Below are positions 29,366-40,621 of a DNA stretch of 64,000 nucleotides, piece after piece; within the stretch, counting starts at the first letter, position 1; every line of letters starts with the position of its first letter. The notes below the pieces were generated by a model. That model saw only the letters and a list, made by a program, of their open reading frames with translations. It was not told the origin of the DNA and made no database searches. The position numbers and the translations under genes were made by a program. Source of the DNA: Paracoccaceae bacterium (lineage in GTDB: Bacteria > Pseudomonadota > Alphaproteobacteria > Rhodobacterales > Rhodobacteraceae); the NCBI GenBank assembly GCA_021296235.1, contig JAGWAS010000015.1:33611-97610 (forward strand), read 5' to 3'.

Positions 29366-30637
29366 TCAGTTGCTGAAAGCGGCCATTGCACTTTCCTGCG
29401 TGTCAGCCAGCAATGCTTCGTAGTCTGATGGATCATCCATGAACTGGGCAAACATAGAAAGCCCCACTTCAGCCACCGGTGGAGGCGTTGCCAGATCATA
29501 GTTGAACGCAAACGCTTCGGCCGCCGCCACGGCAGCAGATGCCTTCTGCATAACCGAATTATAGGCCGAAGGATCGACATTCACGTTGCCGGACAGGGCA
29601 CCTTGGACGTTGGCCCATTCGACTTGTGCGTCGGTGTTGCTGATGAAATACGCAAGCCAAGCCTCGGCTCCGGCCACGTTCTCTGCATTGGCGGAGACTA
29701 CCCATCCGTCAACCGGTCCCACGACTGCATTCGGAACACCTTCCGTTATGGTCGGGAACTCGAAGAAGTCATAATCCTCGCCCGGCACCATGCCGTTGCC
29801 GTTCCAGTAGCCGGTAATCCAGGTTCCCATCAGGGTCATTGCGGCCTCGCCCCGAGCAACACGATCGGAGGCATCCGTCCAGCTGTCGGCATTGGCGTTG
29901 GGCACAAAGCAACCTCGATTGATCAGATCCGTCCACATGGCCATGGCATTCATGACCTCCGGATCATCATAGGACGCAGTCCCGTTCATCAGGTTCGCCC
30001 GATAGTCCGGACCGGCGGTACGAAGAATAAGATAGTCGAACCAGAATTGGGCTGGCCAACGGTTCTTGGAGCCCAGGGCTATCGGCGCAATTCCCATGCC
30101 CTTGAGATTTTCGCAGAGATCAAGGAAACCTGCCCAGTCCGACGGAAAATCGGTGACGCCGGCATCGTCCATCACCTTCTTGTTGTAGAACATTCCGGCG
30201 TAGTGGTACCCTGCCGGGACAAGATAGCGATTGCCGTTGTACATTGTTGCACTGTCGGCAAGAGCTTGCGCGATCACATCATCCATGCCTTCACGCTCCC
30301 ACATGCCGTCAATGGGCGTCAGGCTGTTTGAATCGACCACAAACTGAACCCTGGCACCTGCCCAATAGCTGAATACATCCGGCAGGCTTTGGCCAGCCGC
30401 CCTTACCAGGATATCGGTCTTGAAGTCCTCATGACCAACCGGGCTGTCCTTCATTGTGTATCCGGTTTCCTCGGCAAATTTGCCGGCAATCGAGTCGATC
30501 GCCGCCTTGCCGAGTTCGCCGGTGAAATAGTGACTGATCGTCACGTCCCCTTCGGCGGACGCCATTCCGGGTATGGACAGCGTCGAAATCGGCAACACTG
30601 CCGCGGCCAGAAGAAATCTACGTTTTGTAATCTTCAT
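29366..30637 (-). CDS. Extracellular sugar-binding protein (ABC, MalE type)
   Basis: Trimmed to MKITKRRFLLAAAVLPISTLSIPGMASA signal peptide; type-1 solute-binding protein. Confidence 0.93.
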   Translation of the reverse strand: MKITKRRFLLAAAVLPISTLSIPGMASAEGDVTISHYFTGELGKAAIDSIAGKFAEETGYTMKDSPVGHEDFKTDILVRAAGQSLPDVFSYWAGARVQFVVDSNSLTPIDGMWEREGMDDVIAQALADSATMYNGNRYLVPAGYHYAGMFYNKKVMDDAGVTDFPSDWAGFLDLCENLKGMGIAPIALGSKNRWPAQFWFDYLILRTAGPDYRANLMNGTASYDDPEVMNAMAMWTDLINRGCFVPNANADSWTDASDRVARGEAAMTLMGTWITGYWNGNGMVPGEDYDFFEFPTITEGVPNAVVGPVDGWVVSANAENVAGAEAWLAYFISNTDAQVEWANVQGALSGNVNVDPSAYNSVMQKASAAVAAAEAFAFNYDLATPPPVAEVGLSMFAQFMDDPSDYEALLADTQESAMAAFSN

Positions 30638-30928
30638 TTCACTACCTCCCTTTCGCAAGAGTTCCAAGGAACGGATCATAGACAACGAATTCGGAAACCA
30701 CAATAAATCGGCCAGCTCTCCGGTGTACAGAACAGCACAGGCCGATGACTACAGAACGAAACCTTGCGAAACCTCACTTGCGGAAGGGAATCCAGCCGTA
30801 AAGGAATCCGCCGAAACGCCGAAGCTGAACCTGTCCCTTTGTCCCAGCGTCCGGAATGCCCAACATGCTTGTGAACCCGCAACAACGGCGTAAGCTGGGG
30901 CGATTGGAGTCTGAATTGGGGGCAGCGA

Positions 30929-32005
30929 ATGGCCGACAGAACCATCGGAGTGGGAATCGTGGGAACAGGGCGGATTTCCGACCTTCACGCAATGGAGTAT
31001 CTGCAAAATTCTGGTGCCCGAATTGTCGCTCTCTGCGACCGCAACGGGGACCGGGCCAGGCAAAAGGCACTGCAGTGGGGAATTCCAGACGTTGCGGTAA
31101 CCGACGACCCATCACAGATCCTGGCCAATCCGGCGGTGGATCTTGTGGAAATCCTTGTCCCGCATGATCTTCACCTTGAAATCGCCCTTGACGCAGCGGC
31201 TGCGGAAAAGGCCGTGTCGCTGCAAAAACCGATCTGCGTTTCCCTGGAGGAGGCTGATCGCCTGGTCGAGGCTGTCCGGGATGCGGAACGGCCATTCAAA
31301 CTGTTCGAGAATTTTCTATTCTTTCCGCCAGTTCTCAAGGCGGCACAATTGATCAAAGAGGGTGCGATCGGGGAACCTCTGTCAATCAGGATCAAGAGCA
31401 ATCCGGGAACCAGCCAAACAGCGTGGGAGATTCCAATCGATGCCGAGACCTGGCGGCAAAGCGGGACAAGATCCGGTGGCGGGCCTTTGGTTTTCGACGA
31501 CGGACACCACAAATTTGCCCTTGCCTGGCGCTTCATGGGGGATCCGCAAGAGGTTCATGCGTTCATCGGCAACACGGACCGGGGCGATGGGCTCTTTTTC
31601 GACGCTCAGTCAATTGTTTCGTTTCGGTTTCCAGGTAACCGGATTGGCAACCTGGAGGTTGTCTATTCACCTGAACTTGAAATCCAAACTCGTCACTATG
31701 CTCAGGATGACAGGGTCGAGATCACCGGAACACGGGGCGTTATCTGGATCAATTGCGGTCACGGACGCTTGGCGGATGCCATGCCGCTGGCGGTTCACAG
31801 CGAGGGCCGCACGACCAAGTTTCCGGATGTCGAAACCGGATGGGAGCAGAGCTTTATTCTGTCGACACGTCATTTCATTGATGTCGTGCGGAATGGCGGC
31901 AAACCGGTACTCACCGCCGATGAAGGACGACGGATTCTGCGCTTTGCCCTGGCAGCCGAACGCTCTGCCGCCGAAAACAGAACAATCAGGTTGGCCCCCC
32001 GTTGA
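30929..32005 (+). CDS. Gfo/Idh/MocA-family oxidoreductase
   Basis: 358 aa; IGVGIVGTGRISDLHAMEYLQ Rossmann motif, LQKPICVSLEEADRLV. Confidence 0.93.
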   Translation: MADRTIGVGIVGTGRISDLHAMEYLQNSGARIVALCDRNGDRARQKALQWGIPDVAVTDDPSQILANPAVDLVEILVPHDLHLEIALDAAAAEKAVSLQKPICVSLEEADRLVEAVRDAERPFKLFENFLFFPPVLKAAQLIKEGAIGEPLSIRIKSNPGTSQTAWEIPIDAETWRQSGTRSGGGPLVFDDGHHKFALAWRFMGDPQEVHAFIGNTDRGDGLFFDAQSIVSFRFPGNRIGNLEVVYSPELEIQTRHYAQDDRVEITGTRGVIWINCGHGRLADAMPLAVHSEGRTTKFPDVETGWEQSFILSTRHFIDVVRNGGKPVLTADEGRRILRFALAAERSAAENRTIRLAPR

Positions 32006-32304
32006 GGAAGAGCACGCTGCGGTGCAGATTCCAAGATATCCGCTGTGAATGGATTGAACATCCGATTGATTTTCGCAGTGCATTCTTCAATGTCTGGCCA
32101 TTGGGGATCCACCTGACGAATGGCCAAATGTTCCTGAACCATTCCCCGTCCAAAACCACGTTGAGTGCAAACGCCAATTGTGCAACCAATGTCGATCAAA
32201 TCGCGGGCCCGGATTTGATCAGTGTCTGAACCATCAGCCAAGGCTGTCGTGTATCTGACCGGCGATTGAGGCTTACGCGAACGATACAGTCAAACTGCCG
32301 GAAC

Positions 32305-32898
32305 ATGAGCATGGACCATTCGAACCACGCGCTGGCCACTCGCTTCCTGGACGTGGTTGAACACGACATCATTCCTCTAACGAGGGAGGGCGTGGAGCGC
32401 GGCGACAAAGTTTTCGGCGGTGCGATCCTCCAAAAGTCGGATTTGTCCCTCGTCATCTCCGCCACCAACCGCGAGACCCTGAACCCGCTCTTCCACGGTG
32501 AGGTAGCAACACTGAATGCGTTCTTTGCCCTGCCCGAGTCCGCGCGCCCTGTGCCCGCGGATTGCCTGTTCCTTTCAACCCATGAACCCTGTTCCATGTG
32601 CCTGTCGGCCATAACCTGGGCCGGCTTTGACAATTTTGTGTACCTCTTCGGCTATGAAGACACTCGAGATGCCTTCAACATTCCCCATGACCTGAAAATC
32701 CTGAGTGAGGTTTTCCGCATCAGGAACGGCCAATATGCCCGCCATAATGCATTCTGGCGAAGTCAATCGATTGGCGATCTCATCGGAGACAAGAACGAAG
32801 AACTGGAGATGAGGGTACGATACGTCAAATCGCTCTATGACGATCTCTCCACCGTGTATCAATCATCGAAGCGGAGCAGCAACATCCCGCTAAGCTGA
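32305..32898 (+). CDS. Cytidine/deoxycytidylate-type (nucleoside/guanine-like) deaminase
   Basis: FHGEVATLNAFFALPE ... STHEPCSMCLSAITWAG: HxE and PCxxC zinc motifs. Confidence 0.88.
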   Translation: MSMDHSNHALATRFLDVVEHDIIPLTREGVERGDKVFGGAILQKSDLSLVISATNRETLNPLFHGEVATLNAFFALPESARPVPADCLFLSTHEPCSMCLSAITWAGFDNFVYLFGYEDTRDAFNIPHDLKILSEVFRIRNGQYARHNAFWRSQSIGDLIGDKNEELEMRVRYVKSLYDDLSTVYQSSKRSSNIPLS

Positions 32899-33244
32899 CG
32901 AGTGAAGTTGCGATGCGACCTCCGGGCAGAAGGATTGTTGCATGCGGATGTTTCCGCAAAATGATACTTAGCACTCAACGGGTGACAGTGATCCTGCAGC
33001 GACTGCTCACCGAAGCTCCTGTGCACGGGAGTGCGCTGACAAGCAAGAAATCATGATTTTGTCCAAAATTGATCCACCTGCCGGTCCCTTTGGATAATCT
33101 GAACTGTTGATGACACGGAACGGCAGACTGCCGATCACAAGCGATCTCGACCCATTCGAATGCCGGAAGTCATGAATTCGCACATCGTCAATTCTGAAAT
33201 GCAGCCGCAGATTTATCCCAGCCGAATTGAGAGTTTTATCAGGC

Positions 33245-33826
33245 TCAGAGCGCACGCAGCGATCTTTCGAGATCGCGGATCAGTTGTTCACAATTCCGGT
33301 TGACCAGCCTAACCGTGTCCACTCCCAAATTCGCAAGGTCGAGGACTTTGCGACTGTCGGACATGCTGCCTGCTCTTGCAATCGCTGCTTCAACCTGGAT
33401 GTGAAGGGTGCAGCGAGGTTCCGCCGCCTTGACCATCGGCATCACCTCATCGGCAAATCCGACGCCGGAGACAATCGAAACCCTGCCGATATCCCTGTTT
33501 CTGACGACCCGCCGACCGGCGACGACCCCAAGGTAACCGCTTCCGAATCTTGGTTTCATGATTTCCTCGCTGAACCTGATATATGCTTGACGCGGCGTCA
33601 AACCGCCGAATTGGGGCGCAGGCAAATCCTTCATATCCTCAAAATGAAGCGGCGGCAGATTGGTCCCGAGTCCATAGTGGTCATGCGTCATTCTCTTGAG
33701 ATTGTTGGACAGGGCAAAGTGATCGCCGTCAAGCCACCCCTTCAGGCAATTGCCGGCACGGTTCTTGCCGGCACGCGGTGGCCCTGAGACAAGGATCAAC
33801 TGATATCCGAACTGAATTTCGGTCAC
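33245..33826 (-). CDS. P-loop nucleotide-kinase-like protein
   Basis: 193 aa; LILVSGPPRAGKNRAGNCLKGWLDGDHFALSNNLKRMTHDHYGL. Confidence 0.55.
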   Translation of the reverse strand: MTEIQFGYQLILVSGPPRAGKNRAGNCLKGWLDGDHFALSNNLKRMTHDHYGLGTNLPPLHFEDMKDLPAPQFGGLTPRQAYIRFSEEIMKPRFGSGYLGVVAGRRVVRNRDIGRVSIVSGVGFADEVMPMVKAAEPRCTLHIQVEAAIARAGSMSDSRKVLDLANLGVDTVRLVNRNCEQLIRDLERSLRAL

Positions 33827-34028
33827 TGCTGGCCGGTGCCATTCTGAGTCCGCGTGCAGAACGAACCATTTGCCATGTGCCTGACGGGTCGGTTTCGCTT
33901 TCGCCCGGCTACATGAAAGGCAACGGAAGTGTCAGTGCTGAATTCCATCTCAACATTCCACAATTCACAGACCGGCGCGCCAATTTCCGCCGCTGAATTC
34001 CGGAATGCCCGTTGGAACCAAATCCGTC

Positions 34029-37000
34029 TCATGTCTCTGCTGCTGCGGCAATGTGCGACAATTCCATCTCTGGCGGAAGTCCGCCATGTTCCTCAATAAT
34101 GCGGGTCAGGGAATTGACACTGTTGCGGTTAACGCCATCCGTGAGCATGTCATGACCTTCGATCGCATTCAAAACGCGCTCCAATCCGTCCGGGTGTTCC
34201 GGCCAAGACAGCCTTAGCAGGGTTCTGCCGTTGAAATCGGCCTCCAATTGCGGAACCCCCTTGAGGAACGACCGTTTGGCATTAACGAATATGTTTCTGA
34301 TTTGTCTGCTGTCCTGCCAAGAAAAATTGGAAAAGCGGACGCTGAATTCCGGCCTCTCGCGCCTGCCGATCCATATCGTCAGATTGTTGAGACTGCGCCC
34401 TTCCAATCTTTCGGCTGCGAGGCCGACGGCAACCCTGCAGGAAGGCACGATCGCCGGCAGGCGATCAAGATCGACCTTTGACCTGTCCACCACAATGCCG
34501 CGCCGCATTTGACCTTCCATTTCGCGAAACAGACTCATGGTTCCGAGCTTGTGGCTCTGAGCCTCAGTGATCGCCGCCAGCAGATTGCCGCTTAGCACCT
34601 GCACCGGGTAGCGCCGACCCAAATTGAGCTGGTTCGCAAATTCCTGCATATGCAATTCGTTCACGCCCATTGAGAGGCCGGGGTGAATCCGCAGACCGTC
34701 CGGCCATGCCGCCAGCAGGCGCTTCAGCGTGTGAATCTCCGGCCTTCCGTCCCCAGGGCATACGGTCCGAACCCGGTAGGCCTGCGGAAGGTGCAGATGC
34801 TCTTCACGAGGCATGGTCAGCTTTACCACGGTTCGCAGAAGCCCGCTTATACCGCCATCCTCCCCGTCAATCTCCAAAACCACTCCTGGCCGGATCAATT
34901 GCAGCAGTTCAATGAATTTAACCAGGAGCGCATGACGGTTCCTGAGCAGATGAAATCGGTTCGGAGTCGCAAGCGCCTCTGCGATGGTCATTCCCGAAGG
35001 AACCAAATGTGCCAGAATTGTCGGCATCATCGTCTCAATGCGAGTTGCGTGGTTCGAAAATCCATCGGTTCCGTCGGTGATCCTCGACCTTTCAACCATC
35101 TGCAGCAGTTGGTCCCCGGTTATGGGCTCGTCATTCATGTGGTGCGTTCCGGTTGAAATGTAGAGCGGCGCAAAGAAGGCCGAGGTCTCCAGATCGGAGA
35201 TTTCGGTTTCAACTCCGGAAAACAACGTCGTCGCGTGAATCTCGACCTCTCCCGGCATTTCCTTCGGCCGCAGAGGGTTTGAATTCCGGCTTTCCAGTTC
35301 CTCAATAATCGCTTCGAATTCAATCGTGATGAGGTCCACAAGGCGTTCCTGGTCAGCGGCCGACAACACAAGGGATCGCGTCAGCGCCTTGTTGGCGATT
35401 GACTCAACCAAGCTCTTCGATGCCCCGGAATCGAACATCATCCAATCAAATTGGTTTTCGTCACCTTCATTGTCTCCCGAAAGAAACTCCGTGAAGCCAA
35501 GACGTCTCGCCAGATCCGGGTTCGAGCGCAGGATTTGCGCGGTCGCCCGATCTCCGACTCTGTTCAGAAGATCAGGAACATCGTCCATGAGCAGCGGATG
35601 AGACCTGTTTCCGTCGACACTGGCCCCAAGTGCCCTCAATTTTCGATTGCGCTGCTGGAGGATCCGCATTTCCGGAATGAGCCCGGTCAATACGGAAACA
35701 ATTCTTGGTTTGGCAATTTGGCCGTAGCGGTTTCCGCGTCCCTGCGACTGTATGTATTTGATGATGTCAACCGGTGTTTCCATCTCAATCAGCGTGCGGG
35801 GCCGCGGGTCGCCGAAATCCGGCGAAGCGTGATAGGAGCCACCGGTTGCGCCTGCTGAATTGTAGATCAGAACGTCAATGCCTCCGTCATTGAAGGCATC
35901 CACAACGGACCTTCGGTCGGACGCGCTGCGCCGAACAATGCGCCGATCCCTGTAGGCCAGGCTGCGCCCGGAGATCTCGCCGGCCACAAAGCCCAATTCA
36001 GCAAGCTTCTCAATCACAGAGTCGACCGGCGAAGCCGGAAGGTCGTCGGGCATCTCGGCAATCATGGAAGAAAGCCGGTGCGAAATGTTCCCAATCTCCC
36101 GGTCGCGCTGCCTTGCATCCTGAATCTGGTCATCAAGCTTGATTCGGAAAATGCTCTCTGCAACCCTTGCTATCTGATCCGACAGGGAGAGCTTCACATC
36201 GGGCGACGCCTGATTGTCGGCAGCAAGCTCATTGAACAGCGATGCCCCCGTGGAGTGGAAGGTAATCAGGGGTTTTCGGCCTTCATTGAGTTCGTTGACC
36301 GCCTCTTCGACAACCTGATCCACCTTGATGGCGTTTATTGTTACCCTCGCCAGCCGAACCAGAGGGCTGCCAATGGCACCGGAATATTGAAATAGTGCGT
36401 TGCATTGCGTGCGGGCAGTTTGCTCATCAACCCCATCATTGATCATTTGAGCATATCGTTGGCTCTGTGCCCTTCCGACGAGGGCACCGACCCGAAGCGA
36501 TGCATCAATCATGAGTTCAACCACCGGGGTCATCCGGTTCATGATCTCCTGATACGCGGCGATGCGGCCGTCGTCCGGCAGCCTGTATTCAAACTCCAGA
36601 TTGGACAGGTCGTGATCTCTGCGGAGGTAGGTGCCATCCTCGCCCAGCATGGTGGCGAAGCTCTCTTGCGCGGTTTCCCCGCCGGGAGCCAAGTCTGCCA
36701 GAATCCTGTCAAGCCGGCCGCCCTCGGCATCAGGCAAAAGTGGAATGTAAAGGTTCGCGCCGGCCGGATTTCGCATGGGCGTTGCAGTGGCATAGACGAC
36801 GTTCCTGCGTCCGACCAATTCGATCATGTTCCTGACCGCCTTGCCGGTATTGGAAGAAGGATTGATGGCGTTGTGGGACTCGTCGAGGATAAGAAGCGTA
36901 TGCACATCGGGTGCAGTCGAGGCCCAAGTTGCGGCGGGGCTGTCCGGACCGCGGCTGAAAAGGCTGTAGTTGGTCAGGATCATGTTGCAGCCCGGAGGCC

Positions 37001-38951
37001 ACTCGCCCGACTCGAAGACCACCTTCCTTTTGGCTGCCGCAAGAGCCGTGTAGCACTCCGGCCGTGACGTCTTGCCGGGCGGAACGCCCGACGATGCAAT
37101 TGTCGGCAGGTTCACCGGCTTGCCGGCAAGAACCACCGGCCTTATTTCGGCAAGGGCACCAACCGCTTCAAGATCCCGCCAGACATCCGGAATGTTGATC
37201 TCGGCATTCTCAGTCAAGTAGAGAACCCTCCCACCCTCGCGAATGTGCAGGCGAGCCATTGCCGCAAGGCTGCGTCCCTTGCCGATGCCGGTCTGGTCGC
37301 CGAGCAGGAACCCGCGATTCCTGGAACTTGCGGAATTTCGCATTGCCACCGCATCGACCTGCTCGGCCGTCAGCACCGATCCCAGCAGTTCAGGTGAAAT
37401 GCCGAGGGAATTGGCAACTGCTGTGTCGACACCTCCGAGTTTTTCGCAATCGGCGGCGACTCGTTGCAACGCCTTGGCAGTGGCACCGTCAAGCGATTTG
37501 GGAATCATGGTGAAGGGAGTAGTGGTCTGCGAAAGAGCCACATAGGGCCGCTGCCTCTCATTGTCCTCAAGCACGGACTCTCGTTGTCCGGCTGCTTTCC
37601 CAATTCCGCGATGCCAATCCCGGATCTTGCGCCGGGATCGAAGAATCTCAGTATGCAGCCTGTCCAAATCGTCCCTGCTGAACACCGAAAATGTACGGAG
37701 TGCCGCAAGCGGCAAACCTTCACTCAGCTCCGGTCGCCGTTCCCCGACCATGAAGAGGGTAACCGGTTCCTGTTCATGCCGACCGGTTGCAACAAGCGGG
37801 GATATCTCTGCAACCGTCTCCAGCGCGTAGCTCTTTCCGACCACCGATCTTGTTGTGGTGGCCTGTGCGCTTTCGGCGGATCCAGAAACAATCAACGTGC
37901 TGGACCCGTCATCACAACGGCCAGCAAGAATGTTGATCACCCTTTCACGAATTCCGGAAGCGGGTCCGGTGGTAAGGTCGCAGAGCTGATGCGAGACGTT
38001 TCCGCTTGCCTTCAAAAGCGGGGTCGCCAAGCCAAGCCTGCTGTTGCCCAAGAATTCAATCTCGGATGCAGTGATGTTGAGGCGCCTCAGAAAGATCAGC
38101 AAGCTGGCCGATGGGTTGAGTCCTTCAACGTCGGATCGATCCGGATCAATCACGGCGTGAGAGTTCTCGGCGAGCTTCATTGCCCTGCGATAGCTGTCTC
38201 GGGAGCCGTCCTCCTCCAAGGTCGCCTCAACGATTTGCTTTAGAAGCTCCTTCCGCAGCGCAATGGCCGCATCGAACCGGTCTTCCCGAACATCCGCCCC
38301 GGGCAGCGTCTCCTGCGCTGCAATTGCCACCCGCTGGAAATCAATCTCGGATACAGAACCAGTTTCCGCCATCGCCAAGAGGCCCGCGGCAATGGCAGGC
38401 AGGTCTCCGATCCCTTCGGACCGCAGGAATTCCGTCGCAAATTCACTTCCGGATTCACGAATGAATTCCGGTTTTCCGGCTTCGTTTCTGACCTTTCTTG
38501 ACCGGAAGCCATTTGCGTCTCGAAAGACACCCTCACCCCGAAAATTCCTGCCAATGAACTCTGGCCGCTGCGACGTCGCAATATTTCGGTAGCTGTTGGC
38601 CTTTCCCTTGTCCGGCGCAGTGTAGTCGATTGTCCAAGGATAGGATTCGAGCTTTTGCCGGGGCATCGTGTGAATGACCCCGCCGAGCATCTTCGCCAAG
38701 GCATCGGCATCAAACCGTGACCGGCGGGCGGGTGCCATCAAATAGAGATCACCCGTGTCCCCGAATTCCAGGAAGCCCGCTTCAAGCGCAAGGCGCCTGA
38801 CCTCCCTGCGCCTGCCTCGGCTTGTGAACTGAAGGAGCAGGCCCTTGGCGCCACTGGACCGAACCATCCTTCTCAGCACGGCGCAATTGTCGTTGAAGAC
38901 CACCCATTTGATGGATGCATCCCCGGAAGCGGGTCGCTTTGACACGCTCAC
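34029..38951 (-). CDS. Strawberry-notch-type superfamily 2 helicase-like protein, 1640 aa
   Basis: GDQTGIGKGRSLAAM (Walker A), LLILDESHNAINPSSNTGKAV (DESH), IEMETPVDIIKYIQSQGRGNRYGQ; long N-terminal extension with no recognised domain. Confidence 0.85.
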   Translation of the reverse strand: MSVSKRPASGDASIKWVVFNDNCAVLRRMVRSSGAKGLLLQFTSRGRRREVRRLALEAGFLEFGDTGDLYLMAPARRSRFDADALAKMLGGVIHTMPRQKLESYPWTIDYTAPDKGKANSYRNIATSQRPEFIGRNFRGEGVFRDANGFRSRKVRNEAGKPEFIRESGSEFATEFLRSEGIGDLPAIAAGLLAMAETGSVSEIDFQRVAIAAQETLPGADVREDRFDAAIALRKELLKQIVEATLEEDGSRDSYRRAMKLAENSHAVIDPDRSDVEGLNPSASLLIFLRRLNITASEIEFLGNSRLGLATPLLKASGNVSHQLCDLTTGPASGIRERVINILAGRCDDGSSTLIVSGSAESAQATTTRSVVGKSYALETVAEISPLVATGRHEQEPVTLFMVGERRPELSEGLPLAALRTFSVFSRDDLDRLHTEILRSRRKIRDWHRGIGKAAGQRESVLEDNERQRPYVALSQTTTPFTMIPKSLDGATAKALQRVAADCEKLGGVDTAVANSLGISPELLGSVLTAEQVDAVAMRNSASSRNRGFLLGDQTGIGKGRSLAAMARLHIREGGRVLYLTENAEINIPDVWRDLEAVGALAEIRPVVLAGKPVNLPTIASSGVPPGKTSRPECYTALAAAKRKVVFESGEWPPGCNMILTNYSLFSRGPDSPAATWASTAPDVHTLLILDESHNAINPSSNTGKAVRNMIELVGRRNVVYATATPMRNPAGANLYIPLLPDAEGGRLDRILADLAPGGETAQESFATMLGEDGTYLRRDHDLSNLEFEYRLPDDGRIAAYQEIMNRMTPVVELMIDASLRVGALVGRAQSQRYAQMINDGVDEQTARTQCNALFQYSGAIGSPLVRLARVTINAIKVDQVVEEAVNELNEGRKPLITFHSTGASLFNELAADNQASPDVKLSLSDQIARVAESIFRIKLDDQIQDARQRDREIGNISHRLSSMIAEMPDDLPASPVDSVIEKLAELGFVAGEISGRSLAYRDRRIVRRSASDRRSVVDAFNDGGIDVLIYNSAGATGGSYHASPDFGDPRPRTLIEMETPVDIIKYIQSQGRGNRYGQIAKPRIVSVLTGLIPEMRILQQRNRKLRALGASVDGNRSHPLLMDDVPDLLNRVGDRATAQILRSNPDLARRLGFTEFLSGDNEGDENQFDWMMFDSGASKSLVESIANKALTRSLVLSAADQERLVDLITIEFEAIIEELESRNSNPLRPKEMPGEVEIHATTLFSGVETEISDLETSAFFAPLYISTGTHHMNDEPITGDQLLQMVERSRITDGTDGFSNHATRIETMMPTILAHLVPSGMTIAEALATPNRFHLLRNRHALLVKFIELLQLIRPGVVLEIDGEDGGISGLLRTVVKLTMPREEHLHLPQAYRVRTVCPGDGRPEIHTLKRLLAAWPDGLRIHPGLSMGVNELHMQEFANQLNLGRRYPVQVLSGNLLAAITEAQSHKLGTMSLFREMEGQMRRGIVVDRSKVDLDRLPAIVPSCRVAVGLAAERLEGRSLNNLTIWIGRRERPEFSVRFSNFSWQDSRQIRNIFVNAKRSFLKGVPQLEADFNGRTLLRLSWPEHPDGLERVLNAIEGHDMLTDGVNRNSVNSLTRIIEEHGGLPPEMELSHIAAAAET

Positions 38952-39022
38952 CCTCCAACTGGAAGGGCTTCAAGCCGGCGATGCTGCCCCGATTGTGGCC
39001 GCAAGCCCCAACCGGCCGACCA

Positions 39023-40387
39023 TCAAAAATCCAAATGTCCGCCGTCTTCCGGTTCGATCCTATCGTTCACTTCCCTGAACACACCTTCAACGCGCTTGGC
39101 ACTTTCAGGACCGGAGGGTGCCTTCTTCGCATGTTCGGCGACATTGTCAATCCCGATCCCGGGCGAAACACTGCTGTCCGGACCATCGGGAAGGACTTCG
39201 AGAGCATGCGCAACAGCCCGCGAAATCGTTGCATGAAATCGCGACACCGCCTTCGGATCGGATGGGGTCGGAACAGCATTCCTTGGCACCGCCGCGCTCA
39301 TTGTCCGGGCCTTCGCCAGAAAGCTGCCGGCGGACGGATCCGCCCCGTACGGCTTGAGCACTGCCGTCGACACCGCAAACCCGTATCTTGCGACACGTGG
39401 AAGCGTAATCCCCATATTGCTGAAGAAGCGTTCAACATCGCAGTTCCAGACACCCTTCCAGCCGATTGACGCAAATGCCGATTTGGCATTGGGATGAGCC
39501 TGCGCAAGAAAGGCGGCCTCCAGCCGGGCCGCATCAGGGGAATCCAGGCGCCGGAGCGTACCCTCGATTCTGGCACCCAGGCCTCCGGTCTGAAAGCTCT
39601 TCAGCGGGATTGCACTCCTTAGCCCGAGATCCATCGACTCGGCGACCTTCGAACCGACTTTCACCACCTCCATCGGAATGACGTCGATCACCCCTCCGGC
39701 CTCATAGACCTGCCTGAACTTCGAAACCGGATTGACTGCAAAGAACCGCTGCAGCGCTTCATCAACCGGAGCCGGTTCACCGTCGCTCCAGCCGCGCAGT
39801 GCTGACAGGGTCTTTCTGCTGACACCCTGCTCGGTCTGTAAAACAACTGCCAACGCCGCAGCACCGGAACACTTCATAGCTGCAGCCAGTGTTTCGCGCA
39901 TGGCCCCCAGTTCCGAGGTTTGCTCGGATCCACCCATGTGCATCAGGAATCCGTTGTAGATGGTTGCGCCGTTCGATCGGAATTGCCTGACACTTCCGTC
40001 GGCGCCAATTGATGGAGAAACCTGCATCGGAATTCCTGCCCTCAGGTCGGCACCGGGATCACCCATCTTGTTGATCCATTGTGCGGTGAACCTGCCACCA
40101 TCAACCCGAAGGTTCTCAAGTGCGAGATAACCTCCCGGTGAAGTCCGAACCATACTCGTTTCGTCCTGAAGATCCGCAACGGTCGAAACACTCGAATTGG
40201 TGGGGGTGATGCGCGTCCATGCATCAATTCGCCTCCCGTCCAGTTGCCCACCCATTACGGTTCCGGAAATGACGCCAGGATGGCAATCTTCGCAAACGGC
40301 ATCGCCATCGTAGGATTCCACCCTGAGCACGATATTGCCGATCGGTCGCGACGGACCCGCCGGCGTTGCATTTGAAACTCTTTTCAT
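39023..40387 (-). CDS. Hypothetical protein between the helicase and DotA/TraY genes
   Basis: 454 aa uninterrupted ORF, same orientation and spacing as its neighbours; no domain recognised. Confidence 0.65.
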   Translation of the reverse strand: MKRVSNATPAGPSRPIGNIVLRVESYDGDAVCEDCHPGVISGTVMGGQLDGRRIDAWTRITPTNSSVSTVADLQDETSMVRTSPGGYLALENLRVDGGRFTAQWINKMGDPGADLRAGIPMQVSPSIGADGSVRQFRSNGATIYNGFLMHMGGSEQTSELGAMRETLAAAMKCSGAAALAVVLQTEQGVSRKTLSALRGWSDGEPAPVDEALQRFFAVNPVSKFRQVYEAGGVIDVIPMEVVKVGSKVAESMDLGLRSAIPLKSFQTGGLGARIEGTLRRLDSPDAARLEAAFLAQAHPNAKSAFASIGWKGVWNCDVERFFSNMGITLPRVARYGFAVSTAVLKPYGADPSAGSFLAKARTMSAAVPRNAVPTPSDPKAVSRFHATISRAVAHALEVLPDGPDSSVSPGIGIDNVAEHAKKAPSGPESAKRVEGVFREVNDRIEPEDGGHLDF

Positions 40388-40621
40388 TGATTGCCTCTTC
40401 CGGTCTGCGCGGGCTTGACCGCCCGATTGACCGGGAGACTCTTCGGGTCAGCCGGTGAAAATCGAAAGCGCAGCTGTCACGATTGGCGCATTCCCTGTTG
40501 AAAACCCTTCGAGTGCATTGGCTGAGGCACCTTCTGCGCCTCCATGTTTCTCACACTCTCGAAAGCCGTGCGGGCATGGTCCGGCAGGTTTAGTCCGGCT
40601 GCTGGTTTTGGAAATGCAACG

